A DNA stretch of 23,085 bases from a virus, in the IMG/VR virus record IMGVR_UViG_3300025818_000207, positions 1 through 23,085 of that record. One strand, written 5' to 3'. Position numbers and translations under genes: made by a program. The notes beneath the pieces were generated by a model. That model was not told where the DNA came from. It saw only the letters and a program-made list of their open reading frames with translations, and searched no databases. Below, in pieces: positions 14,701-21,577 of this stretch (the first letter of the stretch is position 1; each line of letters starts with the position of its first letter).

Positions 14701-16224
14701 ACGATTGAAAACATCGCTGATCTGGTGCAAGGATTATTCGATCAAGTCAACGAGTTGCTTTTCAGTGATTTCAATCTTGCCTCACCACAAGAGACTTTTT
14801 CTCTTGCACAAGACACTTACGAAAGCTTGCTGGAAAATGCTTTTGACCAGGACGCAACTGAAGACGATATAAAAGCACTTCAAGCCTTCGTCAACGAATA
14901 CCTCACCGCAGCCAGAAACGTTTTTAAGTCCTCCACAGCCTTTACAACCATTTTTGAAGGTGTTCTGAGTGACTTGGCGCTGCTTGGTACTCAGTACGGA
15001 TTTAACGCACCGATTGCCGCAGCTAGCTTACTTAGTTCAGGCGCAGAGGATTTGCTAGGTGACTTACCAGAAGAATTGCAAACCGCAGTCTCTGATTTAA
15101 TCTCTGGAATCAACCTAGCCACACTTGCCTTTGCTCAACAGCAGGTTGAATTCCTGACAACCGTCTACCAAATTCCCATTGAACTGAAAGATGGCAATTT
15201 CATTGTTGACACTTCAGGAGTCAATAAGCCTATCAGCCTCAACAGCGGCAACTTCAGTTTGGATTCCTCACGGTTGAATCTTTCTCTGCTGATGTCCACG
15301 AGCATGTTCAGCGTGAACACTTCTGGACTGAATTTTGGGACAATCACACCAACAGCGAACGCTGGCAGACCTCACTTGGGGACAATCACTCCAACCGTAA
15401 ATCTCAATACTTCATCTGTGACAAGTTCATTCAATTCTTTCAGTGCAGCAATTAACAACGCAATCACCAGTCTAGTTCAATCAATTAACACAGCAACCAC
15501 AACGATTAGCACCGGATCAAGTGGAGGAGGTGGTTCTTCTGTTAGTTATCCACCATTAGATTTGAGTTTCACAAACACACTTGGCCCTGGCTCCTTTTAT
15601 GGAAGCTATCCAAGACTTGATAATTATTCATTGAATTCGCTTCTCGGTGAATTACAACGGCAATTTCAAACAGGAACACATGGGTTGGGTCAAAATATAG
15701 CGAATCGAACGGATCTGACAAAATTTTTCATTGCCAAACCCACCGACAGCAGACAAACGGGATTTTTTATTGTTTCAAATGAAGCAGATTTATCAAACGC
15801 GCAGATTTACGCCAGATTATTTGGTGCAAGATACCCGTATCAAAACAGTGGATACCAATTTGACGAAATCGCTAATTTTTCATTCAGAGATGGCGGATTG
15901 GTCCCTGACCCAATGGACACCATTCCAGCCATGCTGAGTCCTGGCGAATACATTCTATCCCCAGAAACCGTCCGCAGATATGGCGTCAGCAACCTCAACC
16001 GCTTGAACTCTGGCGACACCGCAGCAATCAACGCAACCTCAGACCCAGAGGTGAAAAGATTACTGGCTGAATTGATTGTGGCAGTTCGCGAGAATGACAC
16101 CGAAGTAAATGTTTATACGGATATGGCTGGCCAGACCAAGGCTGGTATTGAAGAGTTCAGAAGCGAACTGAGAGAAAGAACCAGACGGCAAGGCGACAAG
16201 TTTCTTCCTGCTAGGTACATCTGA
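11728..16224 (+). CDS. tail tape measure protein
   Basis: 1498 residues, the longest gene. Residues about 1-90 are a coiled coil (EIRDAINRLGKLEGELKKSS) and 90-240 the conserved tape-measure domain (TNFANQIRIATNSAAEAAAV, LYARLRVAADQLG, SLAAAGTSSTEASGALLQLA, LIDGMPNLLKEVEKQLG). Three 25-residue repeats lie at 512-586. Gly-rich linkers occur near residues 708-730 and 1264-1270. The C-terminal part has FRDGGLVPDPMDTIPAMLSP and GEYILSPETVRRYGV, the usual tape-measure ending. It sets tail length and is ejected with the DNA; at about 0.15 nm per residue a tail near 220 nm is expected (rule of thumb). ATG follows the GT stop with no gap; the stop shares its last base with the next ATG. No transglycosylase or peptidase motif was noticed. 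Confidence 0.93.
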   Translation: MANAASTIEIELEIRDAINRLGKLEGELKKSSSAMDRVANSTRKMESAFKSAKNAASALVAAISVQQIAQAADTFTNFANQIRIATNSAAEAAAVQKELYRVSQTTGTAIEDTTKLYARLRVAADQLGSSQAETIRITEIVAKSLAAAGTSSTEASGALLQLAQALNSPKVQAEEFNSLIDGMPNLLKEVEKQLGLTAGSLKKFVTDGNLTNQLFKDAILGSAEAINEQFGAAQDTIATSLTRISNSFTLLIGKVEESTGIFSGTAKVMTDLAGEFDKSDGIVRDFAEGIKILGIAFDKLKQLAINLTKPLRDAFSSFTGGESNPIVTTLNYIQAGFGFLSVAAQYETQNAALNIERLTLHVRDFFIGMIANMFSFFEKVDNFFINQINKIIGYYNSAANAIGMDGDVAPIATSTEAQESALKFERDSAFELAENYRKSADLWTQYKAALEGVAGEFRGLQNQIDSGTLIKTEEQLGNVNLEAANAASSVEKLKEKIEEVKEIEYTDFTGKLSQEQQDRFTEALEEEFRIRREMGQLTEEQQGRFTQGLEEEFRRVTEINALTEDKNRLYEESLFPKARELTYLEEVTAELKTQLLLQGQLNEEAERTAGAIVSGVSGAGPNASRAMFIAQSKSPEEVAAKLILSNEKVAASIEEYFTILFDTLDPFIDILGDLQSAINRLVKALIEGVGNAIERNLDAIGLGPNSYYGGGGFTRDIEALGGAAGGGSRPTNAEQAVLAAISSLDSLTSERSAVVQNLIETAEASGDIQATIIAFRDSVDALINQIGVNYAATYGDSPDFMESFANAAQMLENMIQRGTYSSYQDFVENYNPIMTGPQGSESLREDSAILLAVANAEIAIEELVGGIAGSSTDISEGFEAVSDKIFETAEEQIRSIQFQQLSAEEQIETLHEQAMAALESQKALLSLIESEERRAELLGQIEAAEGKQLELYNLQISELQKLNEEREREANLLALQNIESGLQALLRDFERTIENIADLVQGLFDQVNELLFSDFNLASPQETFSLAQDTYESLLENAFDQDATEDDIKALQAFVNEYLTAARNVFKSSTAFTTIFEGVLSDLALLGTQYGFNAPIAAASLLSSGAEDLLGDLPEELQTAVSDLISGINLATLAFAQQQVEFLTTVYQIPIELKDGNFIVDTSGVNKPISLNSGNFSLDSSRLNLSLLMSTSMFSVNTSGLNFGTITPTANAGRPHLGTITPTVNLNTSSVTSSFNSFSAAINNAITSLVQSINTATTTISTGSSGGGGSSVSYPPLDLSFTNTLGPGSFYGSYPRLDNYSLNSLLGELQRQFQTGTHGLGQNIANRTDLTKFFIAKPTDSRQTGFFIVSNEADLSNAQIYARLFGARYPYQNSGYQFDEIANFSFRDGGLVPDPMDTIPAMLSPGEYILSPETVRRYGVSNLNRLNSGDTAAINATSDPEVKRLLAELIVAVRENDTEVNVYTDMAGQTKAGIEEFRSELRERTRRQGDKFLPARYI
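13261..13485 (+). repeat. three tandem 25-residue repeats in the tape measure
   Basis: 13261-13335 encodes LSQEQQDRFTEALEEEFRIR plus REMGQ; 13336-13410 encodes LTEEQQGRFTQGLEEEFRRV plus TEINA; 13411-13485 starts LTEDKNRLYEESLF and is degenerate. The first two share about 14 of 25 residues, in the pattern L-(S/T)-x-E-Q-Q-x-R-F-T-x-x-L-E-E-E-F-R. They are diverged at DNA level, so the duplication is not recent. Helical repeats of this kind could change tail length in steps. Confidence 0.7.
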
Positions 16225-17261
16225 TGAGCCAGCTACTTGCCACGATCACGGTTGATGGTACGGATTACCGAGGTTCGATTCGTGGCTTTGCTGGGCAAAA
16301 TTTTTACCAGCCTTTTGTCAAGAGAATGCCGAGCTTGGAATTGGGGCAAGTTGAGGATAGTGGCAAGATTGGCGTGAAGTTCGGCAATATTACACTGACC
16401 AACGACTACCTGAATGCAAGCCATCCATTCGCCTTGCAGAGATACGAAGATTTACTGACCGCACCTGGGCTTTACTCGACGTCCTTAAAGTGGGGCGAAG
16501 CAGGAAGTGACTTATTCACTGGCAGCATTTTTCTTCAAAGCGTCACGGATACCGAATTGACGTTTGCTCTCACAGACACCGAGTTTACCAAAGGTGCTAG
16601 ACCTTTTACGCTTACTGAAAATTTCGCTTTTGTGGAAGCCGTTATTTCTTCAGGCGCAGGAACTCCTGTTTCAATTACTGCACTAAATCACGGCTTTGTC
16701 ACAGGCACGGTTGTGATTTTCGAGCAAATGGATTCGTACGGTGAACTGCTGGAATATCAATCAGTTGCAGTGGACAATTACTATTATGTGGTTCGCACTG
16801 GTTCAAATACCTTCACGCTACAAGATAAGAACTTCATCCCTGTGACAAGTGGCTATGGCACAACCGGAACGTTTACCTCTGACGGTAACACGCACCGAGT
16901 TGGTGTGCCACTGAGAATTCCGTTTTCTTGGGGCATTGTCAAAAACGTGACGCCTGTGATTAAGAAAAGAGATGACGAAGTAGCGAACCCAGATTTGCAA
17001 ACCAATAACAGCAGCTACCCAATCGAAATCCGTGAGGATGGCGTTTTGATTTACTCGACGGATAACACTTCGAGCGAGTTCTGGAACGGTTCAGGCGGAA
17101 GTGGCGTTGCGCCAACCAGCACAGTGATTAAATTGAACTCTGCAACCACTGGAGGTGTGCTTTCAATTTCTGGAATCAGCAACAGAGGTTCAACGCTGGC
17201 GAGTTTTTACAATCACGTTGCGACTGAATTAAGCCTAACTTTAGACACGAGCTATGCCTAA
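16224..17261 (+). CDS. minor tail / tail tip protein with an inserted beta domain
   Basis: 345 residues. It starts QLLATITVDGTDYRG, with a later GKIGVKFGNITLTNDYL and LLTAPGLYSTSLKWGE, and the C-terminal part PFSWGIVKNVTPVIKK plus EIREDGVLIY, a style known from tail-tip proteins that follow tape measures in non-lambda siphophages. Between residues about 141 and 225 lies a stretch (PVSITALNHGFVTGTVVIFE, SNTFTLQDK...TSGYGTTGTF) with the 'HGfxTGtvVxf...Nt(F/Y)tLxd' pattern of the FCCH-like beta domains often scattered in phage tail proteins. The stretch looks inserted between PFTLTENFAFVEA and GVPLRIPFSWG. The exact function is unknown. One-base overlap with the tape measure and with the next gene suggests tight coupling. 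Confidence 0.6.
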   Translation: MSQLLATITVDGTDYRGSIRGFAGQNFYQPFVKRMPSLELGQVEDSGKIGVKFGNITLTNDYLNASHPFALQRYEDLLTAPGLYSTSLKWGEAGSDLFTGSIFLQSVTDTELTFALTDTEFTKGARPFTLTENFAFVEAVISSGAGTPVSITALNHGFVTGTVVIFEQMDSYGELLEYQSVAVDNYYYVVRTGSNTFTLQDKNFIPVTSGYGTTGTFTSDGNTHRVGVPLRIPFSWGIVKNVTPVIKKRDDEVANPDLQTNNSSYPIEIREDGVLIYSTDNTSSEFWNGSGGSGVAPTSTVIKLNSATTGGVLSISGISNRGSTLASFYNHVATELSLTLDTSYA

Positions 17262-17434
17262 TGGCTGGCGTTAACTACAACACTGATACGACGATTAGCG
17301 ACGAGCAAGTAAACGACTCACCAGTGGAAGTTCGACTTAGCGTAACAGTAGAAATAGATACAAACGGAACGTTGACCGTTCGCTCGCTGACGGTAGCCAC
17401 GACAGCTTCAGAAGTTGAAATTTATTCGCCTTAG
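17261..17434 (+). CDS. 57-residue protein of unknown function in the tail operon
   Basis: ATG 17261 shares a base with the preceding TAA, and the stop TAG (17432-17434) is 2 bases before the next ATG. The peptide (MAGVNYNTDTTISDEQVNDS, then PVEVRLSVTVEI...) consists mainly of beta strands with acidic and Thr residues, no signal peptide and no membrane segment. Its exact fit between two tail genes and codon use like theirs support a real gene. It may be a small tail-tip component. No family is recognised. Confidence 0.7.
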   Translation: MAGVNYNTDTTISDEQVNDSPVEVRLSVTVEIDTNGTLTVRSLTVATTASEVEIYSP

Positions 17435-17436
17435 TT

Positions 17437-18000
17437 ATGGCACAAGCAACCACTAGAAACGAGCCACTGATTGACTTCGCGGCAGATACTGCCAAGGCTG
17501 CGAATCTTCTGCTTCAGATTAGCGGCTCTACTTTACGAGTCATTAACCGGATTCAAACTGGTGTCGCAGCCGCAACGGTGAGAACGCCAGAATTGCTTCA
17601 GTTGCAATTAGCGCCAGCCTTCCCAATCAAAAAGGTTTTTAGCGAGTATGAATTCAACACACCTTACCCAGACTCAGTAACACTCGCACAAGAAACAAAA
17701 TACGTTGAAGTTCCGAACTTAGGCTATGGGGAAGAACAAGGTTATGACGCACTGTCAACAATTGAAGAGAAAGTCATTGAATATTTAAGAGCCATTTTGC
17801 AAAGCGAATCCGCGCCAATCTGCACGGCTCGAATTTTTGGGATTAAAGACAATTACCTTTTGGGTTATCGAATCATCTGCATTGACGAAAAGCAATCAAT
17901 CAAGGCCACGATTACGATTACCAGCATTATCTATAGCTTTGATGCAGAAGAAACCACGATAAGCGGACCAACAGAAATCGACTTTGTAAGGTTTGAGTGA
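17437..18000 (+). CDS. tail-associated protein of unknown function
   Basis: 187 residues. ATG 17437 lies 2 bases after the previous stop; its TGA overlaps the next gene's GTG. The N-terminal part is Ala-rich and helical (DFAADTAKAANLLLQISG). The middle has short strands with PAFPIKKVFSEYEF and a Tyr/Gly-rich loop (NLGYGEEQGYDALSTIEEKV). The end is beta-rich (IKATITITSIIYSF...EIDFVRFE). There are no catalytic motifs, signal peptide or membrane segment. The setting between tail-tip proteins and the fibre suggests a baseplate or tip-complex protein (inference). Confidence 0.6.
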   Translation: MAQATTRNEPLIDFAADTAKAANLLLQISGSTLRVINRIQTGVAAATVRTPELLQLQLAPAFPIKKVFSEYEFNTPYPDSVTLAQETKYVEVPNLGYGEEQGYDALSTIEEKVIEYLRAILQSESAPICTARIFGIKDNYLLGYRIICIDEKQSIKATITITSIIYSFDAEETTISGPTEIDFVRFE

Positions 18001-18965
18001 AAATCATTTACACGAATTCAATCACAAGCGTTACCAGTTCAGCGACTCAGCTTGCTAGTGATTATGCAATCGCCAAAGTTGAGAACAATTATCCACGGCA
18101 GCCTTATATTTCAGACGCTGCAACGGCAACGGTGACGGTGACTTGTGCAGGAGCGGAAGCAATATTTTTTAGCTACTTGGCAGAATCTGTCACGGTAACA
18201 TTCAAGGATTCTGGTGCAAGCACCTTGTCGACAGAAACGTACTCGAACACCTACACACTGACCGAGCAATATTTACTCAATGAAAAAACACATTGGAATG
18301 ATTCGGTTTTTGTGGCTTGTCCAGCAACCACCAACACGGTTGAGATTGCTTTGACCAATTCAACGGACGTCAAAGGCAGCCTGGACGGTTGGGTAACTGC
18401 CAGTAATGGCAATCTAGGAAGACTTCAAGCGAGTGCTGCAAACATTTATTTTGAAGACTACCCACAAATCAAACTTGGAACCTTTGTCTCTGATGGGGTC
18501 TTTACCGAGCAGCTCAACCGGATTACTGGTGACGGAACAGGCTCAGAAGATTTGCAACTGACCGGAAATGGTGGCGCGAACTTTACGGTTTCTTCAATGA
18601 AGTTACCGCTGATCGTCAACACGATTCGAGCCGGAAAAGTGCTGGAGACTTACAATCCAAACGTAGGCATGTCGATCAGTCGAGACAGCTTTGGGATAAG
18701 ACAAGAGCGAGACAGTGGGATGGTTTACCGATTGGGCGAGATTCGCAGAAGATTCAGCGGTTCAGTGCAAGTCTTAGAATCCGAGAGAGACACCGCAACC
18801 AAAGTCTTTGCTGGCCTAAGAATGCAACCTGTGGCTGCTCAGATTCTAGGCTATCAAACAAACACCGCTGTATTCGGCAGTTTTTTTGAGCCTGCCAGCA
18901 TTGCTTATTCTTATCCTGGCAGTCAACTCTATGACTACAACTTTGAATTTGTTGAGCTTATCTAA
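17997..18965 (+). CDS. probable minor tail protein
   Basis: 322 residues from GTG 17997, overlapping the preceding stop as GTGA. No ATG is near the N-terminus and the GTG start gives KIIYTNSITSVTSSATQLAS. The N-terminal half (to about 140) is Thr-rich beta (TATVTVTCAGAEAIFFSYLA, ESVTVTFKDSG), like a galectin-type or other beta-sandwich adhesin module; a C-terminal part (LPLIVNTIRAGKVLETYNPN, GMVYRLGEIRRRFSGSVQVL) is mixed. This type of two-domain protein is common just before the fibre in marine siphophages, and the product may link fibre to tip. The assignment is by position and style only. Confidence 0.55.
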   Translation: MKIIYTNSITSVTSSATQLASDYAIAKVENNYPRQPYISDAATATVTVTCAGAEAIFFSYLAESVTVTFKDSGASTLSTETYSNTYTLTEQYLLNEKTHWNDSVFVACPATTNTVEIALTNSTDVKGSLDGWVTASNGNLGRLQASAANIYFEDYPQIKLGTFVSDGVFTEQLNRITGDGTGSEDLQLTGNGGANFTVSSMKLPLIVNTIRAGKVLETYNPNVGMSISRDSFGIRQERDSGMVYRLGEIRRRFSGSVQVLESERDTATKVFAGLRMQPVAAQILGYQTNTAVFGSFFEPASIAYSYPGSQLYDYNFEFVELI

Positions 18966-20147
18966 ATGAGTTTATTAAAAACAAACGAAATCCAGAATTA
19001 CAACGGTTCGAGCCTAACGCTAACTGCCAGCACGGTTTCGACTTCTGCACAGCTAAACACGGGCGGAAATATCAGCGTAACAGGTTCTTTAAATGTTTCT
19101 GATGATTCGACCACAAGAACCAATTTAGGATTGGGAACGATTGCCACGCAAGATTCAGATTCAATCACAGTTACTGGTGGAACGGCAACACTAGGAGCCT
19201 TGACCGTCTCTGGCTCAGATTCTGGAGACTTAGTTAGAATTACGCAAACAGGTACTGGTAATGCGCTAGTTGTGGAGGATTCTACGAATCCAGACAGTAC
19301 CCCGTTTTTGATAAATGCTAGTGGGGGTGTTTGTGTAGGTACAACATCTCCTCATTCATCCAACCCTGGAATAACTATTGGAAATCCAGATATTAACGGA
19401 TCTTCAGGGGAAGCTGGAGTATGGATTGGTGATAACGGAGTACCTCGCACCAGTACCGATTCAAGCGTTGGGTTGTACATGAACGACAGTTCATCTTCAG
19501 CAGGCACGCACAACTACATTAGCTTCCGTTACCAAGGTTCAACCATTGCTGATATTGACACTACTGATAACACAACACTCCGCTATAACACATTCACTGG
19601 GGGTCACTGGACACAGTTTGAAGATGGGACGCAGCAGAATCTTCCTTTAGGAACTGTTCTTTCAACGGTTGATGATTTATTACAATGGACTGAATACGAA
19701 TACACTGACGAAAACGGTCAAACTAACAAAACAACTGTTGCAGGATTTGACCCGATTGGTGAAACAAAAACCATCTATATTGACGAAGACGGAGCAACTG
19801 CTGAAGGTACTGCGTTATCTCACGACACAGCAAGACGTATTGCAAAATGTAAAGTATCTGATGTGGCAGGTGATAAATGCGTCTATGGGGTATTTGCTGG
19901 ACATTATAAAGACGGGGATTCATCTGTTGAATCCTTGGGCCTTGGCATTATCCGCATTGGCTCTGGCGTAACTGTAAAACGTGGTGATTTGCTTGAATCA
20001 GCAGGAGATGGTACTGCCTGTCCGCAAACAGGTGATTTCCCCGATCTTTTTAAAGCAGGAACAATTGCTAAAGTAACAAGTACGACCATTGTCGAAACCT
20101 ACGATGATGGGTCATATACAGTTCCTTGCACGTTACATTGTGGTTAA
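18966..20147 (+). CDS. tail fibre protein
   Basis: 393 residues. The N-terminus (MSLLKTNEIQNYNGSSLTLT) and the segments with TRTNLGLGTIATQDSDSITV, TGGTATLGALTVSG and FLINASGGVCVGTTSPH are the usual beta-helical repeats of tail fibres. The C-terminal 110 residues (RIAKCKVSDVAGDKCVYGVF, SLGLGIIRIGSGVTVKRGDL, GTIAKVTSTTIVETYDDGSY, ending CTLHCG) match a fibre head domain common in marine phages and related to the Peptidase_G2/IMC self-cleaving type; I do not see a proven catalytic pair. From about 19.2 kb the gene is richer in A/T-ending codons than its neighbours, suggesting that the receptor-binding part came by recombination. It is the likely host-range determinant. Confidence 0.85.
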   Translation: MSLLKTNEIQNYNGSSLTLTASTVSTSAQLNTGGNISVTGSLNVSDDSTTRTNLGLGTIATQDSDSITVTGGTATLGALTVSGSDSGDLVRITQTGTGNALVVEDSTNPDSTPFLINASGGVCVGTTSPHSSNPGITIGNPDINGSSGEAGVWIGDNGVPRTSTDSSVGLYMNDSSSSAGTHNYISFRYQGSTIADIDTTDNTTLRYNTFTGGHWTQFEDGTQQNLPLGTVLSTVDDLLQWTEYEYTDENGQTNKTTVAGFDPIGETKTIYIDEDGATAEGTALSHDTARRIAKCKVSDVAGDKCVYGVFAGHYKDGDSSVESLGLGIIRIGSGVTVKRGDLLESAGDGTACPQTGDFPDLFKAGTIAKVTSTTIVETYDDGSYTVPCTLHCG

Positions 20148-20151
20148 GCAA

Positions 20152-20250
20152 ATGCTTAAAGCAATCCAAGAACAACAAACCCTCATCGAATCCCAGCAGT
20201 CACAAATTGACGCACTTACTGCAAGAATTGAAGCACTAGAGGCCAACTAA
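20152..20250 (+). CDS. 32-residue coiled-coil ORF, possible leftover fibre terminus
   Basis: ATG 20152 starts 5 bases after the fibre stop in another frame. The sequence MLKAIQEQQTLIESQQSQID then ALTARIEALEAN is a plain coiled coil. It closely resembles the last 30 residues of S74-type (endosialidase-chaperone) tail fibres and related proteins, where 'vxAiqE(L/Q)...ltaRieaLE' ends the protein. The TAA (20248-20250) overlaps the next ATG, so it also works as a translational link. It may be a remnant of an earlier fibre, or a small fibre accessory protein. There is no clear Shine-Dalgarno. Confidence 0.5.
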   Translation: MLKAIQEQQTLIESQQSQIDALTARIEALEAN

Positions 20251-20522
20251 TGAAATACTTATTCCTACTCCCACTCGCACTGTTTGCCTGTTCAGACTGG
20301 CCTACAAAGGACTCTCAAGAAAACGAGCAGAATCCGATAGAAATCAATATCGACATCAATAACTCGCTGAACGATCCTGCAGATAACGACACCACCGAAA
20401 TTGATGTGGATTCGCAAAGTGACTCGCAAAGCGATTCTGATAGCAGTAGCGATAGCAGCAGTGAATCTACGATTGACAACAGCACTGGAATTCAAGTCTA
20501 CGAATTTAATTCAATTCTATAA
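20250..20522 (+). CDS. small acidic Ser/Asp-rich lipoprotein
   Basis: 90 residues. MKYLFLLPLALFACS is a lipoprotein signal: hydrophobic core and lipobox LFAC with Cys14; Ser at +2 favours the outer membrane. The mature part is very acidic, with DVDSQSDSQSDSDSSSDSSSES encoded by short DNA repeats (20412-20462). In a lysis cassette, a small lipoprotein could be an outer-membrane spanin, but known o-spanins are usually Pro-rich, not Ser/Asp-rich. It could also be a surface-exclusion factor. ATG 20250 overlaps the TAA of the coiled-coil ORF. Confidence 0.65.
   Translation: MKYLFLLPLALFACSDWPTKDSQENEQNPIEINIDINNSLNDPADNDTTEIDVDSQSDSQSDSDSSSDSSSESTIDNSTGIQVYEFNSIL
20412..20462 (+). repeat. paired 12-bp tandem repeats in the lipoprotein gene
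   Basis: TCGCAAAGTGAC (20412-20423) is followed by TCGCAAAGCGAT (20424-20435), and GATAGCAGTAGC (20439-20450) by GATAGCAGCAGT (20451-20462). Units are 12 bp, so slippage would change the Ser/Asp tract by four residues without shifting frame. Confidence 0.6.
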
Positions 20523-20535
20523 CTGAGGCCGAGCA

Positions 20536-20877
20536 ATGCCAGCAGAACCCAACACAATGATTCAATTAGTCCAAGATTTAGGTTTTGGCATGGCTTCTCT
20601 GACTTTCAGCGGTTGGTTGATCGTGTTTCTTTTAAGAGGTTTTGAAAAGGAGCGAAATATTTGGCTAACTAAGGACTCTGAAAGCGATATTCGCGTCAGC
20701 GAGCTATTACGGGAAAATTCACAACTTCAACAGGCCACCACAGAAAAGCTCGCAAACCTTCAGGCTGCGCAGTCTCAACAACTTTTGGCAGTTCACGAAA
20801 AACTCAACACTACTTTGACAAACATGACCGTTGCGATTAGCGAGCTAAGTCAAAAAATGGATAATCTAAAAAAATGA
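20536..20877 (+). CDS. membrane-anchored coiled-coil protein (i-spanin-like or holin-like)
   Basis: 113 residues. Residues about 14-35 (LGFGMASLTFSGWLIVFLLR) form one membrane segment. Everything after it is a polar, helical coiled coil (ELLRENSQLQQATTEKLANL, QSQQLLAVHEKLNTTLT, ISELSQKMDNLKK). One TM plus a long coil is the layout of inner-membrane spanins (Rz) and also of BhlA/UviB-type holin-like proteins. The lipoprotein gene just upstream makes a spanin pair conceivable, although their order differs from lambda Rz/Rz1. The ATG at 20557 is an alternative start. Its stop overlaps the next ATG. Confidence 0.6.
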   Translation: MPAEPNTMIQLVQDLGFGMASLTFSGWLIVFLLRGFEKERNIWLTKDSESDIRVSELLRENSQLQQATTEKLANLQAAQSQQLLAVHEKLNTTLTNMTVAISELSQKMDNLKK

Positions 20878-21188
20878 AACCGATTCTCGCAGGCTTGGCT
20901 TTACTGATTTCTACTTCAGCCCACGCTTTGCCTGTTGAGTACAAAACGCTTCACTTAGTCAGTTGGGCTTACCAATGCTCACTTCGACTAGCACCGACTT
21001 ATCAAATGCAAGGCATGACTTCAAACTTAGCCATGCAGTCCGCCATTCAGCTTTGCAGTTGTGTGATTGACCACTACCGAGAAAACCATAGATATGTAGA
21101 CCTTCAACTTATGCCGTTGCCTCAACGAGAAGCGTTTGGTGAAATGTATTCTCAAGAGTGTATTGATTACCCAGAAAAGGAGACTTGA
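20874..21188 (+). CDS. secreted cysteine-containing protein of unknown function
   Basis: 104 residues. MKPILAGLALLISTSAHA is a standard signal peptide with SPase I site AHA-LP (after residue 18). The mature part of 86 residues has four Cys (C35, C61, C63, C96), with LCSC in the middle of a helix-like stretch (MQSAIQLCSCVIDHYRENHR); two disulfides in the periplasm are plausible. The Shine-Dalgarno is weak (A-rich), but the ATG overlaps the previous stop by 4 bases. It lies between membrane protein and endolysin, so a periplasmic role in lysis or superinfection control is possible. I do not recognise the family. Confidence 0.65.
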   Translation: MKPILAGLALLISTSAHALPVEYKTLHLVSWAYQCSLRLAPTYQMQGMTSNLAMQSAIQLCSCVIDHYRENHRYVDLQLMPLPQREAFGEMYSQECIDYPEKET

Positions 21189-21577
21189 TGGAATTTATTG
21201 ACCACTCAGAGCATTTTTCGAGGGACGAGTTGAAGTGTAAATTTACTGGTGAATGCAAGGTTTCGAGTTCGTTTCTTACTAAACTGGAAACGTTGAGGAC
21301 TCATTACGGCAAACCCATCAGATTGACGTCAGCATATCGCTCGCCAGAGCATCCGGTTGAAAAAGCTAAATGGAAAGACGGGAAGCCAAAATCAACAGGT
21401 TATCATGTATTAGGTCGAGCAGTGGATATTGCTTGCTGGAATGCCGATGGAGCAAGACTCTTAGAAATTGGAATTCAGATGGGCTTGTTCGGTGGGTATG
21501 GCTTCAGTTTCACAGGCAGTCAAAGATTTCTGCATGTAGACGATAGAGAAGGCGGTTTAATGATTTGGAGTTATTAA
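21188..21577 (+). CDS. endolysin, peptidase M15 family (D-Ala-D-Ala carboxypeptidase-like)
   Basis: 129 residues. The Peptidase_M15_3 pattern is clear: SEHFSRDELKCKF at the start, LRTHYGKPIRLTSAYRSPEH, then GYHVLGRAVDI with H73 and D80 as zinc ligands, and RFLHVD with H116 as the third. The enzyme should cut peptide bonds of peptidoglycan cross-links at the end of infection; similar proteins are endolysins in many phages of Gram-negative hosts. There is no signal peptide, so release needs a holin. ATG 21188 follows AAGGAG (21177-21182) with a 5-base spacer; the TTG one codon earlier is less likely. A virion-associated role is the alternative, but the setting favours lysis. Confidence 0.88.
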   Translation: MEFIDHSEHFSRDELKCKFTGECKVSSSFLTKLETLRTHYGKPIRLTSAYRSPEHPVEKAKWKDGKPKSTGYHVLGRAVDIACWNADGARLLEIGIQMGLFGGYGFSFTGSQRFLHVDDREGGLMIWSY

